Position numbers and translations under genes: made by a program. From NCBI RefSeq assembly GCF_005405485.1, contig NZ_BJED01000007.1, positions 1 to 64,000 of the forward strand: DNA of 64,000 bases. Reading direction: 5' to 3'. The notes beneath the pieces are model-generated. The model was not told the DNA's origin and did not search any database. It saw only the letters and a list, made by a program, of their open reading frames with translations. Positions 50,658 through 63,404 of this stretch are shown in pieces. The DNA comes from Enterococcus hulanensis. GTDB taxonomy: Bacteria > Bacillota > Bacilli > Lactobacillales > Enterococcaceae. The stretch's first letter is position 1, and each line of letters starts with the position of its first letter.

Positions 50658-51218
50658 TTAATTTTTAAGGTCCCACATCGGCAAGCGATTCAGTTCTGGG
50701 ATAAATTCATTGTTTAGATCCTTCAAGCTTTCCACGACAAAGCGATTTTTTTCTTTGCCATTATGGAAGAAAATAAATGTCACTTGGCGAGGATCAAGCT
50801 GATAGTTTTTAGCGATCGTCTCACTGTCATAGACGATTGGATAATAATAAAATTTGCGATTCAGCATCGTTTGCTGGTTCGGATCGTCAAGAATCGTCAT
50901 GACATTTTCAAAGGAAGTTCCGCTTGGTTGGCTGAACATGATCGAAATCGCCTTGGTATCCTTGATTTTCTGATCGACAGTTTGGTACTCCAAAGGGATT
51001 AAGTGATCTGATTTTAGGGAATCAAAAACTAATTCGTCTAATTGATCTTGGCGAATCGTCTTCTGAGCAAAAACGGCAGAAGCAGAAAAAAGAAGCGCAA
51101 AGATAACGAGACTGGCGGCGATCATTAAGGAACGGCGCTCATTTTCCGAAACAATAATTATGAATTTTCGCCAAAAAATAAGCAATTTTTCTTTAGCTCT
51201 GGCTAAATGTCTTTCCAT
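50658..51218 (-). CDS. Unknown membrane-anchored extracellular protein
   Basis: The 186-residue protein has a basic cytoplasmic N-terminus (about 1-28), one membrane helix (about 30-50, ending SASAVFAQ) and a soluble domain outside. The domain has an alpha/beta pattern (ISIMFSQPSGTSFENVMTIL, RQVTFIFFHNGKEKNRFVVESL) that could be thioredoxin-like, but no Cys pair is present. AGGAGGG precedes ATG 51218. It is monocistronic. No family was recognised. Confidence 0.65.
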   Translation of the reverse strand: MERHLARAKEKLLIFWRKFIIIVSENERRSLMIAASLVIFALLFSASAVFAQKTIRQDQLDELVFDSLKSDHLIPLEYQTVDQKIKDTKAISIMFSQPSGTSFENVMTILDDPNQQTMLNRKFYYYPIVYDSETIAKNYQLDPRQVTFIFFHNGKEKNRFVVESLKDLNNEFIPELNRLPMWDLKN

Positions 51219-51330
51219 AATAATCCCTCCTCACTTATCATTATATTATTTTTATCTTAAAACCGCTACCACCTAGATCAAATTTCAGTTTTTTTGCGTA
51301 GGCAGAAAAAATTACGTGTTCTATATTGGA

Positions 51331-51359
51331 TTGTTAGCGTTTTATTTTAATGATATTAT
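51331..51359 (+). promoter_or_regulatory. Promoter of the PEPCK-like gene
   Basis: TTGTTA (51331-51336), a 17-bp spacer and TATTAT (51354-51359), 34 bp before the start. Confidence 0.6.
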
Positions 51360-51392
51360 AATGATGACAACTTATTTTGAGGAGGTTTTATG

Positions 51393-53060
51393 ATGAGCAG
51401 TATTGAACATTTTTCACGTAATGAGATTACAAAAAGTAATCGACTTTTCTCTAGTATTCGCAGCGTGATCGAAACAGCGTTTTATGGGAACAACGTCACG
51501 CGTATTCGTCATCTTACAGATGCCTATGCGTTGGCAAAAGCGAGCCCAGGAACGATCACTACTGATCTTGATGTTGCCTATACTAGCAGATTGCAGCTGC
51601 CTACCGATGCCAAGGTCCTAGTGACTAATGATGGGAAAATCGTTGGGCGTACAGCAGCGGCGCGGCGCATTATTGGTCAGCAAGGAATCGACAGCGCTTT
51701 TTATAGTGAGCTGCTGCGAGAAGCAGTCTTCAATGCACGTTCGAAAAAGTTTTACTCTGGCGAAGTGATCGTGGGATTAGATGAAGAATTTACTGTCAAA
51801 TCTCATTTAATGATACCAGCAGATTATAGTCCTAACCTCTATTCCTACTTATTAAACTTTCAAATTGGTGACGCGAAGCACCTGTTCTATCAGGAATCAG
51901 ACGAGATCCATACTGGCGATATCTTTATTTTTGCTGATCCGGATTGGGAGCATCCTGATTTCCCTGATGGTGTGGTCGTGATTGATCCGCTCCATAATTG
52001 TGCAGGTATTTTAGGTCTGCGCTATTTTGGCGAATTGAAAAAAGCGACCTTGACCTTGGCTTGGGCGACCGCTCACCGCAACGGCTTTATTGCTTGTCAT
52101 GGCGGAATGAAGCAATACTTGCTGGAGGACAAAAAATTCACGATGGCGGCCTTTGGCTTATCTGGTTCAGGGAAATCCACCATCACCTTGGCGAAGCCGA
52201 AAAATAAAGGTGAAGTTCATGTTCTGCATGATGATGCTTTTGTCATTTCAAAGGAAAAAGGTTCGACCACTGCGTTAGAGCCTGCTTATTTTGACAAAAC
52301 ACAGGACTACCCTATGTCCAGCGACGAGATCAAGTATATCGTTACCGCCCAGAATGTCGGTGTGACGCTGGATGAGGAAAACAAAAAAGTCTTGGTTACT
52401 GAAGATATTCGCAATGGTAACGGCCGCAGCATCAAGAGCCGCTATGCTACGCCAAATCGGGTCGACCATATTGCTGAAAAGGTTGACGGTCTGTTTTGGA
52501 TCATGAAGGATGATAGTCTGCCGCCGGTGATCAAGATTGAGGACCCTTCCCTTGCGGCTGTTTTCGGCGCGACTTTGGCAACGAAACGTTCAACGGCTGA
52601 AAATGTGGTTGGCGAAGTATCCGATCAGCTAGTGATCGAGCCGTTTGCGAATCCTTTCCGCTGCTATCCGCTGCAGGAGGATTATCAAGATTTCAAAGAC
52701 CTGTTCCAAAAACAAAAAACCGCCTGCTTTATTTTAAATACCGGTGATTTCAAGGGACGCAAAGTTACACCGGATGAAACCCTAGGCAGTATCGAAAAGA
52801 TCGTCGATGGATCAGCGAAATTCAAGCCATTTGGTCCGCTTAAGAAGATCAGCTATCTGCCAGTCAAAAAGCATGAACCAGATTTCAACAGTCATCATTA
52901 CTTGATCCACTTGATGACGCGGCTTGAAACGAGACTGGCTTTTGTCCAATCACGTAAAACTTATCAAGGCGGCTATGATCGTTTGCCAAATGAAGCGGAA
53001 CAGCTGCTGCTCCAGCTTCTTGATGAGCTGCACAGCTACAAGGAATCGATCAGCGTTTAA
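51393..53060 (+). CDS. pckA: ATP-dependent phosphoenolpyruvate carboxykinase-like protein
   Basis: The 555-residue protein belongs to the PEPCK (ATP) fold. GLRYFGELKKATL corresponds to the GEMKKG substrate/metal motif, FGLSGSGKSTI is the kinase-1a P-loop (about 252-260), and LHDDAFVI is kinase-2. The region between (AHRNGFIACHGGMK) and the C-terminal nucleotide lobe are clearly diverged from housekeeping PckA, so activity toward oxaloacetate is not certain. Two adjacent ATGs (51390, 51393) follow GAGGAGG; the second has better spacing. It is monocistronic with its own promoter and terminator. Confidence 0.75.
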   Translation: MSSIEHFSRNEITKSNRLFSSIRSVIETAFYGNNVTRIRHLTDAYALAKASPGTITTDLDVAYTSRLQLPTDAKVLVTNDGKIVGRTAAARRIIGQQGIDSAFYSELLREAVFNARSKKFYSGEVIVGLDEEFTVKSHLMIPADYSPNLYSYLLNFQIGDAKHLFYQESDEIHTGDIFIFADPDWEHPDFPDGVVVIDPLHNCAGILGLRYFGELKKATLTLAWATAHRNGFIACHGGMKQYLLEDKKFTMAAFGLSGSGKSTITLAKPKNKGEVHVLHDDAFVISKEKGSTTALEPAYFDKTQDYPMSSDEIKYIVTAQNVGVTLDEENKKVLVTEDIRNGNGRSIKSRYATPNRVDHIAEKVDGLFWIMKDDSLPPVIKIEDPSLAAVFGATLATKRSTAENVVGEVSDQLVIEPFANPFRCYPLQEDYQDFKDLFQKQKTACFILNTGDFKGRKVTPDETLGSIEKIVDGSAKFKPFGPLKKISYLPVKKHEPDFNSHHYLIHLMTRLETRLAFVQSRKTYQGGYDRLPNEAEQLLLQLLDELHSYKESISV

Positions 53061-53074
53061 GCAAATGATAACTC

Positions 53075-53108
53075 TCCAATGACTTATTTGGTCATTGGAG
53101 CTTTTTTG
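53075..53108 (+). terminator. Terminator of the PEPCK-like gene
   Basis: CTCCAATGAC (53075-53084) pairs with GTCATTGGAG (53092-53101), with a T6 tail. Confidence 0.9.
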
Positions 53109-53149
53109 TTTATAATAGACCTATTATGAAAAGAAATGAGGGATAAAAA

Positions 53150-54853
53150 ATGTCCTTTGATGGAGTTTTTACCCATGCAATGGTACGAGAATTGAAAGAT
53201 CAGCTCGTTTCCGGAAGAATATCCAAGATTCACCAGCCTTATGAAAATGAAGTCGTACTGGTCATTCGTGCCCGAGGAAAGAATCGGCGTCTGCTGCTTT
53301 CGGCGCACCCTAGCTATGCACGGATTCAGCTGACTGAGATTGCCTATACAAATCCTGATAACCCGCCGAATTTCGTGATGATGCTGCGGAAGCATTTAGA
53401 AGGTGCAATATTAGAAGATATTCATCAGGTCGAAAACGACCGCGTGGTTCACTTCACCTTCAGCAAACGTGATGAATTAGGCGATTTGCAAAATATCGTT
53501 CTGATCGTGGAATTAATGGGACGGCATTCAACGATCGTCTTATTAAATAAACAAAACGGCAAAATATTGGATGCAATCAAACACATTGGTCATTCTCAGA
53601 ATACCTATCGTTCGATCCTGCCTGGCAGCGAATATATCGAGCCACCGAAGCAAGAACAAATGAATCCCTTCCATGCATCGAAGGAACAGGTCTTCACGAT
53701 TCTTTCTACCGCGGAAACATTAGATGGACGTTATTTGCAGCAGAACTTCCAAGGTCTGGGACGTGATACTGCTGAGGAACTGGCCTTCCGTTTTTCGGAA
53801 AGACCAAATGAGAAAATGGCGGTTTGGGAGACATTTTGGACCAGTGTTCAAGGTGATATTACCCCAACGTTAGGTGTCAAAAATAACAAAGAGTTCTTTG
53901 CACCGCTGGCCTTCGAGACTTTTGAAAATACCGAAAGTTATCAAACTTTGGGTGATTTGCTGGATGCCTTTTATGGTGAAAAAGCCGAAAAGGATCGGGT
54001 CAAGCAGCTGGGGAATGATTTGATCCGCAAGGTTGATAATGAGATCAAGCGGAATCAAACAAAGCTTGCCAAGCGGGAAAAAACGCTGCTGGATTCTGAA
54101 AATGCCGAGGAATTTCGTCGCGACGGTGAACTGCTGACGACCTTCATGGCACAGGTCCCTCGCGGTGTTGAAAGCGTCGAGTTGGAGAACTATTATGAGG
54201 ACAATGCGCCGATTACGATCAAGCTGAATCCGGCTTTGACGCCGAATCAAAATGCCCAGAAATATTTCCAACGGTATCAGAAGCTGAAGAATGCGGTCAA
54301 ATTGATTTATGATCAAATCGCCGAAGCAAAAGATGAGATCGCCTATCTTGAATCGGTTCTCGCTCAATTAGAAATTGCCGGACCGATGGATATCGAGGTC
54401 ATCAAGGAAGAATTGGTGGCTAGCGGTTACTTGAAGAAAAAGCGCAGCAAGAAGAATCGAAATCATGCGCCTTCCAAACCAGAGCGCTTTGTTGCCAGCG
54501 ACGGTACAGAGATTTTAGTTGGTAAAAATAACTTGCAGAACGATCAATTGACCTTGAAGCAAGCACGTAAAACAGATATTTGGCTGCACGCGAAAAATAT
54601 CCCCGGCTCCCATGTAATCGTGAAAAGTGCTGATCCTAGTGAGGAAACATTATTGGAAGCAGCAGAACTAGCGGCCTACTTCTCGAAATTCCGCCAGTCG
54701 GCACAGGTACCGGTGGATTATGTAGCGGTCAAGCATGTTCACAAACCTAACGGCGCTAAACCAGGCTTTGTGATCTATGAAAATCAAAAGACGCTATTCG
54801 TCACACCAGAGGAATCTGTCATTGAACAATTAAGAAAAAACGGAACAGCCTAG
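53150..54853 (+). CDS. rqcH: Ribosome quality control protein RqcH / fibronectin-binding FbpA
   Basis: The 567-residue NEMF/Rqc2-family protein binds stalled 50S subunits and directs Ala tailing. The NFACT-N domain (1-200) has the conserved D97-R98 pair needed for tailing in Bacillus RqcH. HhH and coiled-coil parts follow (about 210-430), then NFACT-R (about 445-560; ILVGKNNLQNDQLTLKQA, DIWLHAKNIPGSHVIV). Enterococcal homologues are also reported as surface fibronectin-binding proteins, although no signal peptide is present. It has its own TATAAT -10 at about 53111. The 3' end overlaps the convergent AI-2E-type gene. Confidence 0.93.
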   Translation: MSFDGVFTHAMVRELKDQLVSGRISKIHQPYENEVVLVIRARGKNRRLLLSAHPSYARIQLTEIAYTNPDNPPNFVMMLRKHLEGAILEDIHQVENDRVVHFTFSKRDELGDLQNIVLIVELMGRHSTIVLLNKQNGKILDAIKHIGHSQNTYRSILPGSEYIEPPKQEQMNPFHASKEQVFTILSTAETLDGRYLQQNFQGLGRDTAEELAFRFSERPNEKMAVWETFWTSVQGDITPTLGVKNNKEFFAPLAFETFENTESYQTLGDLLDAFYGEKAEKDRVKQLGNDLIRKVDNEIKRNQTKLAKREKTLLDSENAEEFRRDGELLTTFMAQVPRGVESVELENYYEDNAPITIKLNPALTPNQNAQKYFQRYQKLKNAVKLIYDQIAEAKDEIAYLESVLAQLEIAGPMDIEVIKEELVASGYLKKKRSKKNRNHAPSKPERFVASDGTEILVGKNNLQNDQLTLKQARKTDIWLHAKNIPGSHVIVKSADPSEETLLEAAELAAYFSKFRQSAQVPVDYVAVKHVHKPNGAKPGFVIYENQKTLFVTPEESVIEQLRKNGTA

Positions 54854-54873
54854 CTTGGCTGCTCCGTTTTTTT
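54836..54873. terminator. Bidirectional terminator inside two overlapping gene ends
   Basis: AAAAACGGAACAGCC (54836-54850) pairs with GGCTGCTCCGTTTTT (54857 on), with A and T runs on the two sides. Its left arm is rqcH coding sequence and its right arm is coding sequence of the convergent gene. Confidence 0.85.
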
Positions 54874-55887
54874 GTTTTTTGTTTTCTTCGTCGCAATTTT
54901 CACACCTAAAATTTCTAGGAAAAAGTTGAAAATCGGGATACCTACGATCAGTCCCCAGACTCCTAAGAATTTTTCGCTAAATAACAAAATCACGAAGGTA
55001 TAGAAGATCGGTAATTTCGTTCGGCTCGACATGAATTTCGGATTCAAGATATACGCTTCGACGCAATGCACAACAATGATCAGGACCAGAACGTAAATGA
55101 CCGTCTGCAGTCCTCCTGTCGAATAAGCAATCAATGTTAGCGGGATGCAAGAGAAAATCACGCCCGCCACCGGAATCAAGCTCAGGAAGAAGATCATGAT
55201 CGCCAGCGTCGGTAATTGGGTGAAGCCGATCAAGCCCAGCCCAATCGTCGTGATGACTGTATTTACGATCGCAATCAATAATTGCACCTCTACGACCACT
55301 CCGAAAGTTTCAACGAAAACTTTGGCGAAATAATACAAATCTTGGAAAAACCAAGCGTATTCGCTGCTTAAAAAGTTGCGTGAAAATAAGACCGTCTTCT
55401 CCTTTTCTATCATAAAGAAAAAGCTCAGGATAAACGACATGATGAAGGAAATCGCTAGACGGCCGACATTTTGCAGCTGCTCTAAGATAATTCCGGCGCC
55501 GCTCTCTACTTTATCCTGCCAGTTATGATTCTTGAAATAATTAGAAATGAAATCTGTAACGATATCGGAATCAAAATCCTTATGCTGATAAAAATGGACG
55601 ATGGAATTGTAGGTCGAGATGACTTGATCGATCAAAATCGTCGAATATTTCGCGATCAAAAGATACAGCAAACACAGCTCGATCAAATACAGGATTGTCG
55701 CCAGTAAAAAAGTCGGCGCCTTAATATAACGCTGAATGAACTTGACGATTTTGACCGAGATCAATGTGAAGATGAAAGTCAGCAGCATCGGTGTCATAAA
55801 ATCCCTGACTAAAAATAAAACAAAAATGACTAGTCCTAAGACCGTAAACCTGCGCAAGCGGGTGTTGTTTAGAAATTTTTCATACAT
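54850..55887 (-). CDS. AI-2E family transporter-like membrane protein
   Basis: The 345-residue PF01594-type protein has seven to eight membrane helices: a TM pair at about 13-45, one at about 60-80, a large central soluble part (80-145), then a conserved block (TQLPTLAIMIFFLSLIPVAGVIFS and YILNPKFMSSRTKLPIF). Members include AI-2 exporters and Na+/H+-type transporters, so the substrate is open. ATG 55887 follows AGAGGA. The stop overlaps the end of rqcH by 4 bp. Confidence 0.87.
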   Translation of the reverse strand: MYEKFLNNTRLRRFTVLGLVIFVLFLVRDFMTPMLLTFIFTLISVKIVKFIQRYIKAPTFLLATILYLIELCLLYLLIAKYSTILIDQVISTYNSIVHFYQHKDFDSDIVTDFISNYFKNHNWQDKVESGAGIILEQLQNVGRLAISFIMSFILSFFFMIEKEKTVLFSRNFLSSEYAWFFQDLYYFAKVFVETFGVVVEVQLLIAIVNTVITTIGLGLIGFTQLPTLAIMIFFLSLIPVAGVIFSCIPLTLIAYSTGGLQTVIYVLVLIIVVHCVEAYILNPKFMSSRTKLPIFYTFVILLFSEKFLGVWGLIVGIPIFNFFLEILGVKIATKKTKNKKTEQPS

Positions 55888-55999
55888 AATGGTATCCTCT
55901 TATTTCTCTTATTCTGTTGTTTCTGTAAAAACCACTGAAAATAATATACCATTAATCCGCTTTTTCAGCTCCTAATATACTTACGGTGCCTTGTAAGCA

Positions 56000-56038
56000 G
56001 CAAAAAAACGCTGAATCAGATGGAAATGATTCAACGTT
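56000..56038 (-). terminator. Terminator of the pyr operon
   Basis: A 12-bp stem (56027-56038 with 56007-56018, one mismatch) with a T7 tail on the minus strand, 18 bp after the pyrE stop. Confidence 0.9.
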
Positions 56039-56055
56039 TTCTTTATGCTTTTTAA

Positions 56056-56682
56056 TTAGTTCAACCAGTTTTCTGGGTCTTTGCGCCATTTTTTTAAAAG
56101 CTCAAGCTGTTCTTGGTTGATGTAGTTTTCTTTTAAGGCACTCTCGATCAGGGTTGAATAATTGGTTAAGGTCGCTAGTGGCATATTCGCCTCTGCAAAA
56201 TTATTCTTGCCTTTGGCTAATTCGTATGTGAAGATCGCTGCGACACCTAAGACGTCGGCGCCTTCTTTTTTAGCTGCTGCGGCTGCTTCTAATACACTGC
56301 CGCCGGTTGAGATCAAGTCTTCGATCACGACCATTTTTTGGCCTTCTTTGATGCGGCCTTCGATTTGATTTCCTTGACCATGATCTTTCGGCTTGCTGCG
56401 GATGTAGACCATCGGCAAGTCTAAGATTTCAGCGACCCAAGCTGCGTGCGGGATACCTGCTGTGGCTGTTCCCGCAATCACTTCAACATTGGGGAATTCT
56501 TCTTTGATCTTAGCTGCTAAGCCTTGCGCGATCGCACGGCGAACTTCTGGATAGCTCATCGTTACACGGTTGTCACAGTAGATAGGCGATTTTAGTCCGC
56601 TGGCCCAAGTAAAAGGTGCATCGGGACTTAAAGAAACTGCTTCGATTGATAATAAATCTTTGGCGATTTGTTCTGCGATCAT
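56056..56682 (-). CDS. pyrE: Orotate phosphoribosyltransferase
   Basis: The 208-residue enzyme joins orotate and PRPP to form OMP. The PRPP motif [12 protein letters not shown] is near residues 117-128. [16 protein letters not shown] at the N-terminus contacts orotate and PRPP, and [11 protein letters not shown] is the flexible loop. It is the last gene of the pyr operon, starting directly after the pyrF stop and followed by the operon terminator. Confidence 0.96.
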   Translation of the reverse strand: MIAEQIAKDLLSIEAVSLSPDAPFTWASGLKSPIYCDNRVTMSYPEVRRAIAQGLAAKIKEEFPNVEVIAGTATAGIPHAAWVAEILDLPMVYIRSKPKDHGQGNQIEGRIKEGQKMVVIEDLISTGGSVLEAAAAAKKEGADVLGVAAIFTYELAKGKNNFAEANMPLATLTNYSTLIESALKENYINQEQLELLKKWRKDPENWLN

Positions 56683-57398
56683 TTATGCTTCACCGTTCCA
56701 TTCTTTTTTGATTTGTAAGTAGCTTTGGTAAGGATCATCTGCTTGTGTGATTGGACGTCCGACCACGATATAATTTGATCCGATCGCGCGAGCCTTCGCT
56801 GGTGTCATCACGCGTTTTTGGTCACCGACACTGGCACCTTGCGGACGGATGCCTGGTGTTAGGCAGATGAAGTCTGCGCTGGTTGCTTCGTGGATCTTTT
56901 CTACTTCATGGGCTGAACAGACCACGCCTTCTAAGCCGGCTTTTTCTGCACATTGTGCGTAATGCAGGACGCTTTCTTCCAGACTGACGTTGATCAGCTG
57001 GTCTGCGTGCATTTGTTCTTCACTGGTGGAAGTCAGTTGCGTCACCGCGATCAATTCAGGGATGGCTTGATTTTCAGTTGTTCCTTCAATCAGGCCTTGT
57101 TTGGCTGCCTGCATCATTTCCACTCCGCCGGCTGCGTGGACGTTCGTAATTTTGACGCCCATTTTGGCAATGCCCCGCATCGCTTTTTGGACGGTATTGG
57201 GAATGTCATGCAGCTTCAGATCAAGGAAAATATCATGTCCTTGTGTGCGGAGAAAATCGACGATCGCAGGTCCTTCTTGGTAAAAAAGTTCCATGCCGAT
57301 CTTGACGAAGAGCTTTTCCTCGTTGGGAAAATGCGTTAGAAATTTTTCGATTTCCTGTTTTGAAGCGAAATCAAAAGCGACGATTGGTCGATTTTCCA

Positions 57399-57399
<1 letters not shown>
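56683..57399 (-). CDS. pyrF: Orotidine-5'-phosphate decarboxylase
   Basis: The 238-residue TIM-barrel enzyme decarboxylates OMP to UMP. The catalytic [13 protein letters not shown] (Asp-x-Lys-x-x-Asp) is near residues 58-70. [11 protein letters not shown] binds the phosphate. The start overlaps the pyrD stop (TAATG). Confidence 0.97.
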
Positions 57400-59086
<1,687 letters not shown>

Positions 59087-59106
59087 AACGGCCTCCCTAT
59101 AAATCG

Positions 59107-59132
59107 GCAGAGTGAAGCATGCTCCACTCTGC
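59107..59132. repeat. Hairpin in the carB-pyrK gap
   Basis: GCAGAGTG (59107-59114) pairs with CACTCTGC (59125-59132) around a GCATGC centre. There is no T tail, so it is not a terminator. It may stabilise or process the long pyr mRNA. Confidence 0.5.
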
Positions 59133-59137
59133 GGTAA

Positions 59138-62100
59138 TTAAATTTCTTGGATTGAAAATGCGCGTGATTCCATTACTCGTAAAATAGCATCCGCTGTATC
59201 TAGTGAGGTGAACAATGGTACGCCATGCTCGACTGCCTCGCGGCGAATGATAAAGCCGTCTTCTGAAGAGTTTTGGCGGTTCTTGTCCATTGTATTGATC
59301 ACGACCTGAGCTTTTCCGGTGCGGATCAAATCAATCACGTTGTTGTCATCTGCTTCTGAGATTTTTGCGACTGTTTTAGCGTTCAAGCCATTTTCTTCTA
59401 AGAATTTGGCAGTTCCCGCTGTAGCGATCAGGCTGTAACCGACATCCTTGAAGCGTTTGGCTAAGTCTAAGGCTTCGTCTTTGTTCTCGTCTGCGACTGT
59501 GAATAGGACTGCTCCGAAATCAGGCAGATGCAAACCAGATGCGGCGAAAGCTTTGTAAAGTGCTTTGGCTAAATTGCGATCGGTTCCCATAACTTCGCCG
59601 GTTGATTTCATTTCAGGGCCTAAGTAGGTGTCGACCTTTTGCAGCTTCGTGAAGCTGAAGACGGGTGCTTTCACATGGACCATGTCGCTTTCTGGATACA
59701 AGCCATCTTCATAACCTAATTCCTTCAAGCTTTGTCCTAGAATCGCCTTAGTTGCGATCTGCGCCATCGGGATATTTGTGATCTTGCTTAAAAATGGTAC
59801 TGTTCGGCTGGCCCGCGGATTGACTTCGATCACGAAGACTTCATCGTTGTGGATGACGAACTGAATGTTCATCATACCGATACAGTTCATGCCTAATGCA
59901 AGACGGCGTGTGTAATCTTCGATCGTCGCCTTTAACTCGTCTGAGAAGGTTTGAGGCGGATAAACAGCCATCGAGTCGCCGGAGTGAACCCCTGCCCGTT
60001 CGATATGCTCCATGATTCCCGGAATCAGAACCGTTTCGCCATCACAAATCGCGTCAACTTCACATTCTTTTCCGATCAAGTAGCGATCGACTAAGACTGG
60101 ATGTTCTGGTGAAGCTTTTACCGCATGAGCCATATAGTCTTCCAAGTCTGATTGGTTTTCGACGATTTCCATCGCCCGGCCGCCTAGAACGTAGCTTGGA
60201 CGAACCAAGACTGGATAGCCGATTCTTTCAGCGATTACTACGGCTTCTTTCGCACTTGTCGCTGTATCCCCTGGCGGTTGCGGGATCGATAAGCTTTGCA
60301 GCACTTGTTCGAATTGGTCGCGGTCTTCCGCACGGTCTAAATCTTCGATGGTGGTTCCTAAGATTTTCACGCCGCTGTTTACTAACGGTTCCGCTAAGTT
60401 GATGGCTGTTTGACCGCCGAATTGAACGATCACGCCGATTGGCTGCTCTAATTCCACGACATTCATGACATCTTCTAGTGTTAATGGTTCGAAGTACAGC
60501 TTGTCTGAGACTGAGAAGTCGGTTGAGACGGTCTCGGGATTGCTGTTCATGATGATCGCTTCATAGCCGGCCGCTTGGATCGCTTTTACCGAGTGAACCG
60601 TCGCGTAATCGAATTCCACCCCTTGCCCAATCCGGATCGGACCAGAACCTAAGACGAGGACTGATTCCTTGTCTGAGCGGATACTTTCGTTTTCAAATTC
60701 ATAGGTACTGTAGAAGTACGGCGTTTGAGATTCGAATTCTGCCGCGCAGGTATCGACCATTTTATAGACAGGAACGATTTTTTCTGCGGTACGGAATTCT
60801 CGCACTTCGTTAGCGGTCATGCCCCAAAGCTGGGCGATCTTCACGTCCGCAAAGCCGTTTTGCTTGGCTTTTTTCAGTAAATCGACGTCCTTTTTGTTTT
60901 GTGCTAATTCGGTTTCCAGTTCAACGATGTGAAGCAGCTTATCTAAGAAGAAAAGATCGACTTTGGTCAGCTCGTTGATCTCTTGGATCGAATAGCCGCG
61001 GCGGATCGCTTCTGTTAAGTAGAACAAACGATCATCCTGTGCCTTGACCATTTTTTCTGTTAGCTCGTCGTCAGTGACTTCGCTTAATTCTGGTAATTCC
61101 GCGTGGTAAGTCCCGATCTCTAATGAACGAACGGCTTTTAACAGGGATTCTTCGATGTTGCGGCCGATCGCCATGACTTCGCCGGTGGCTTTCATCTGTG
61201 TTCCTAATACCCGTTCGCCGCTTTCGAATTTGTCGAAAGGCCAGCGTGGAATCTTCGCAACGACATAGTCCAAAGCTGGTTCGAATTCGGCATAAGTCGT
61301 TTCTGTTACCGGATTTTTCATTTCATCTAAGGTAAGTCCAACGGCGATTTTTGCCGCAAGCTTCGCGATTGGATAACCAGTCGCTTTACTTGCTAAGGCT
61401 GATGAACGAGAAACCCGTGGATTCACTTCGATCACGTAGTAGTTGAAGCTGTGTGGATCAAGTGCTAACTGCACGTTACAGCCGCCTTCGATTTTCAATG
61501 CGCGGATGATCGATAGAGACGCGTCCCGCAGCATTTGGTATTCGTAGTCAGATAAGGTTTGGCTTGGAGCGAATACGATCGAATCTCCCGTGTGGACACC
61601 AACTGGGTCGAAGTTTTCCATGTTACAAACTACGATTGCGTTGTCCGCAGAATCCCGCATTACTTCGTATTCGATTTCTTTAAAGCCGGCGATTGATTTT
61701 TCAATCAAACATTGAGTAGCTGGTGAAAGCTTCAGGCCGTTTTCAGCGACTGTCCGCAGTTCTTCTTCGTTGTCACACATTCCGCCGCCGGTTCCGCCTA
61801 GAGTAAAGGCTGGGCGCACGATAATGGGATAGCCGATCGTGTTGGCAAACGCGACTGCTTCTTCTACTGTGTTGACGATCTCTGATTCAGGGATCGGCTG
61901 GTCTAATTCTTCCATTAATTTTTTAAATAGGTCGCGGTCTTCCGCTTGGTCGATCGCTGATAGTTTCGTTCCTAAAAGCTCGATCTTTAATTCATCTAAA
62001 ATACCTGAGTCGGCTAATTCCATCGCCATGTTCAAGCCGGTTTGTCCGCCTAATGTCGGCAGGATCGCATCGGGCAATTCCTTGCGCAGGATGCGGGAAA

Positions 62101-62320
62101 CAAATTCCAAGGTAATTGGTTCGATATAAACGGTATCCGCGATTTCTCGGTCGGTCATGATGGTTGCCGGATTGGAATTCACCAAGACAACCTCATAACC
62201 TTCTTCTTTTAACGCTAAGCAAGCTTGTGTGCCGGCGTAATCAAATTCCGCGGCTTGTCCGATCACGATTGGTCCAGAACCGATCACCATGATCTTTTTA
62301 ATATCTGTACGTTTTGGCAT
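59138..62320 (-). CDS. carB: Carbamoyl-phosphate synthase, large chain
   Basis: The 1060-residue enzyme uses ammonia from CarA, bicarbonate and 2 ATP. Two homologous ATP-grasp halves are visible: [19 protein letters not shown] at 12-30 and [19 protein letters not shown] near 555, each with its [17 protein letters not shown]-terminal MGS-like allosteric domain (about 930-1060) follows. Length is normal. ATG follows the carA stop with no gap. Confidence 0.98.
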   Translation of the reverse strand: MPKRTDIKKIMVIGSGPIVIGQAAEFDYAGTQACLALKEEGYEVVLVNSNPATIMTDREIADTVYIEPITLEFVSRILRKELPDAILPTLGGQTGLNMAMELADSGILDELKIELLGTKLSAIDQAEDRDLFKKLMEELDQPIPESEIVNTVEEAVAFANTIGYPIIVRPAFTLGGTGGGMCDNEEELRTVAENGLKLSPATQCLIEKSIAGFKEIEYEVMRDSADNAIVVCNMENFDPVGVHTGDSIVFAPSQTLSDYEYQMLRDASLSIIRALKIEGGCNVQLALDPHSFNYYVIEVNPRVSRSSALASKATGYPIAKLAAKIAVGLTLDEMKNPVTETTYAEFEPALDYVVAKIPRWPFDKFESGERVLGTQMKATGEVMAIGRNIEESLLKAVRSLEIGTYHAELPELSEVTDDELTEKMVKAQDDRLFYLTEAIRRGYSIQEINELTKVDLFFLDKLLHIVELETELAQNKKDVDLLKKAKQNGFADVKIAQLWGMTANEVREFRTAEKIVPVYKMVDTCAAEFESQTPYFYSTYEFENESIRSDKESVLVLGSGPIRIGQGVEFDYATVHSVKAIQAAGYEAIIMNSNPETVSTDFSVSDKLYFEPLTLEDVMNVVELEQPIGVIVQFGGQTAINLAEPLVNSGVKILGTTIEDLDRAEDRDQFEQVLQSLSIPQPPGDTATSAKEAVVIAERIGYPVLVRPSYVLGGRAMEIVENQSDLEDYMAHAVKASPEHPVLVDRYLIGKECEVDAICDGETVLIPGIMEHIERAGVHSGDSMAVYPPQTFSDELKATIEDYTRRLALGMNCIGMMNIQFVIHNDEVFVIEVNPRASRTVPFLSKITNIPMAQIATKAILGQSLKELGYEDGLYPESDMVHVKAPVFSFTKLQKVDTYLGPEMKSTGEVMGTDRNLAKALYKAFAASGLHLPDFGAVLFTVADENKDEALDLAKRFKDVGYSLIATAGTAKFLEENGLNAKTVAKISEADDNNVIDLIRTGKAQVVINTMDKNRQNSSEDGFIIRREAVEHGVPLFTSLDTADAILRVMESRAFSIQEI

Positions 62321-63400
62321 TTATGCTTGCTCCTTCCATGCATCCATCATTTCCATAAACTCATCAAACAAATGAACTCCGTCATGCGGGCCCGGTGCAG
62401 CGTCTGGGTGATACTGAACGCTGAAGGCTGGGTAATTCCGATGACGCACGCCTTCGATCGTGCCGTCGTTGACTTCTACGTGAGTCACCATCAGTTTTTC
62501 TGGGTCGATGGTTGTTTCATCTACCGCAAACCCATGATTCTGAGAAGTGAAGTCGATCCGTCCAGTGGCGATCTCTCTAACCGGATGGTTCAATCCGCGG
62601 TGGCCGAATTTCATCTTATAGGTATCTGCGCCATTGGCTAATGAGAACAGCTGATGGCCTAGACAGATACCGAAGATCGGCACTTTTCCTTGGATTTGTT
62701 TGATCATTTCGATTGCTTCTGGGACGTCTTTGGGATCTCCCGGTCCATTAGTCAGCATCACGCCGTCTGGACAAAGGTCTAGGATCGTTTGGGCGTCCGT
62801 ATTATAAGGCATCACCGTCAAATTACATTCGCGGCGAGATAATTCTCGTAAAATACTGTGCTTCAAGCCAAAGTCGATGACCACTACATTGCGGCCGACG
62901 CCAGGGCTTGGATAAGGGGTAACGGTCGAAACTTGTGCGACTTGGTTCGTTGGCAAGACTGTTGCTTTTAGTTGATCAAACGAGTGCTCCAATTGATCGG
63001 CCGGATCAACGATACTGCCTTTCATTGTTCCAACGCTGCGCAATTTCTTCGTTAGTGCTCGGGTATCGATCCCGGCGATTCCCGGAATCCCTTTGCGTTT
63101 TAAAAATTCATCGAGTGTCATTTGGTTCCGCCAGTTGCTGGCTAATCGCGCATGCTCTTTGACGATCACGCCTTTACAAGTCGGTGCGATCGATTCATAG
63201 TCATCCCGGTTCACTCCGTAGTTTCCTACCATTGGATAAGTGAAGGTAATGATCTGTCCATTGAAACTTTGGTCGGTGATTGTCTCTTGATATCCTGTCA
63301 TACTTGTAGTGAAGACGACTTCGCCGACAACGTTCGCCTCAGCGCCGAATCCTTCACCTTCAAATACTGTGCCATCTTCTAAAATTAAAAGTCTTTTCAA
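62321..63400 (-). CDS. carA: Carbamoyl-phosphate synthase, small chain
   Basis: The 359-residue glutaminase subunit feeds ammonia to CarB. The start is TTG 63400 (read [11 protein letters not shown]), nine bases after AAGGAGG; the extension to 63436 lies inside pyrC. The N-terminal CPSase domain ([13 protein letters not shown]) is followed by a class I GATase with [15 protein letters not shown] (nucleophile Cys) and a C-terminal YHPDAAPGP. It starts 4 bp after pyrC. Confidence 0.96.
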   Translation of the reverse strand: MKRLLILEDGTVFEGEGFGAEANVVGEVVFTTSMTGYQETITDQSFNGQIITFTYPMVGNYGVNRDDYESIAPTCKGVIVKEHARLASNWRNQMTLDEFLKRKGIPGIAGIDTRALTKKLRSVGTMKGSIVDPADQLEHSFDQLKATVLPTNQVAQVSTVTPYPSPGVGRNVVVIDFGLKHSILRELSRRECNLTVMPYNTDAQTILDLCPDGVMLTNGPGDPKDVPEAIEMIKQIQGKVPIFGICLGHQLFSLANGADTYKMKFGHRGLNHPVREIATGRIDFTSQNHGFAVDETTIDPEKLMVTHVEVNDGTIEGVRHRNYPAFSVQYHPDAAPGPHDGVHLFDEFMEMMDAWKEQA

Positions 63401-63404
63401 CGTC

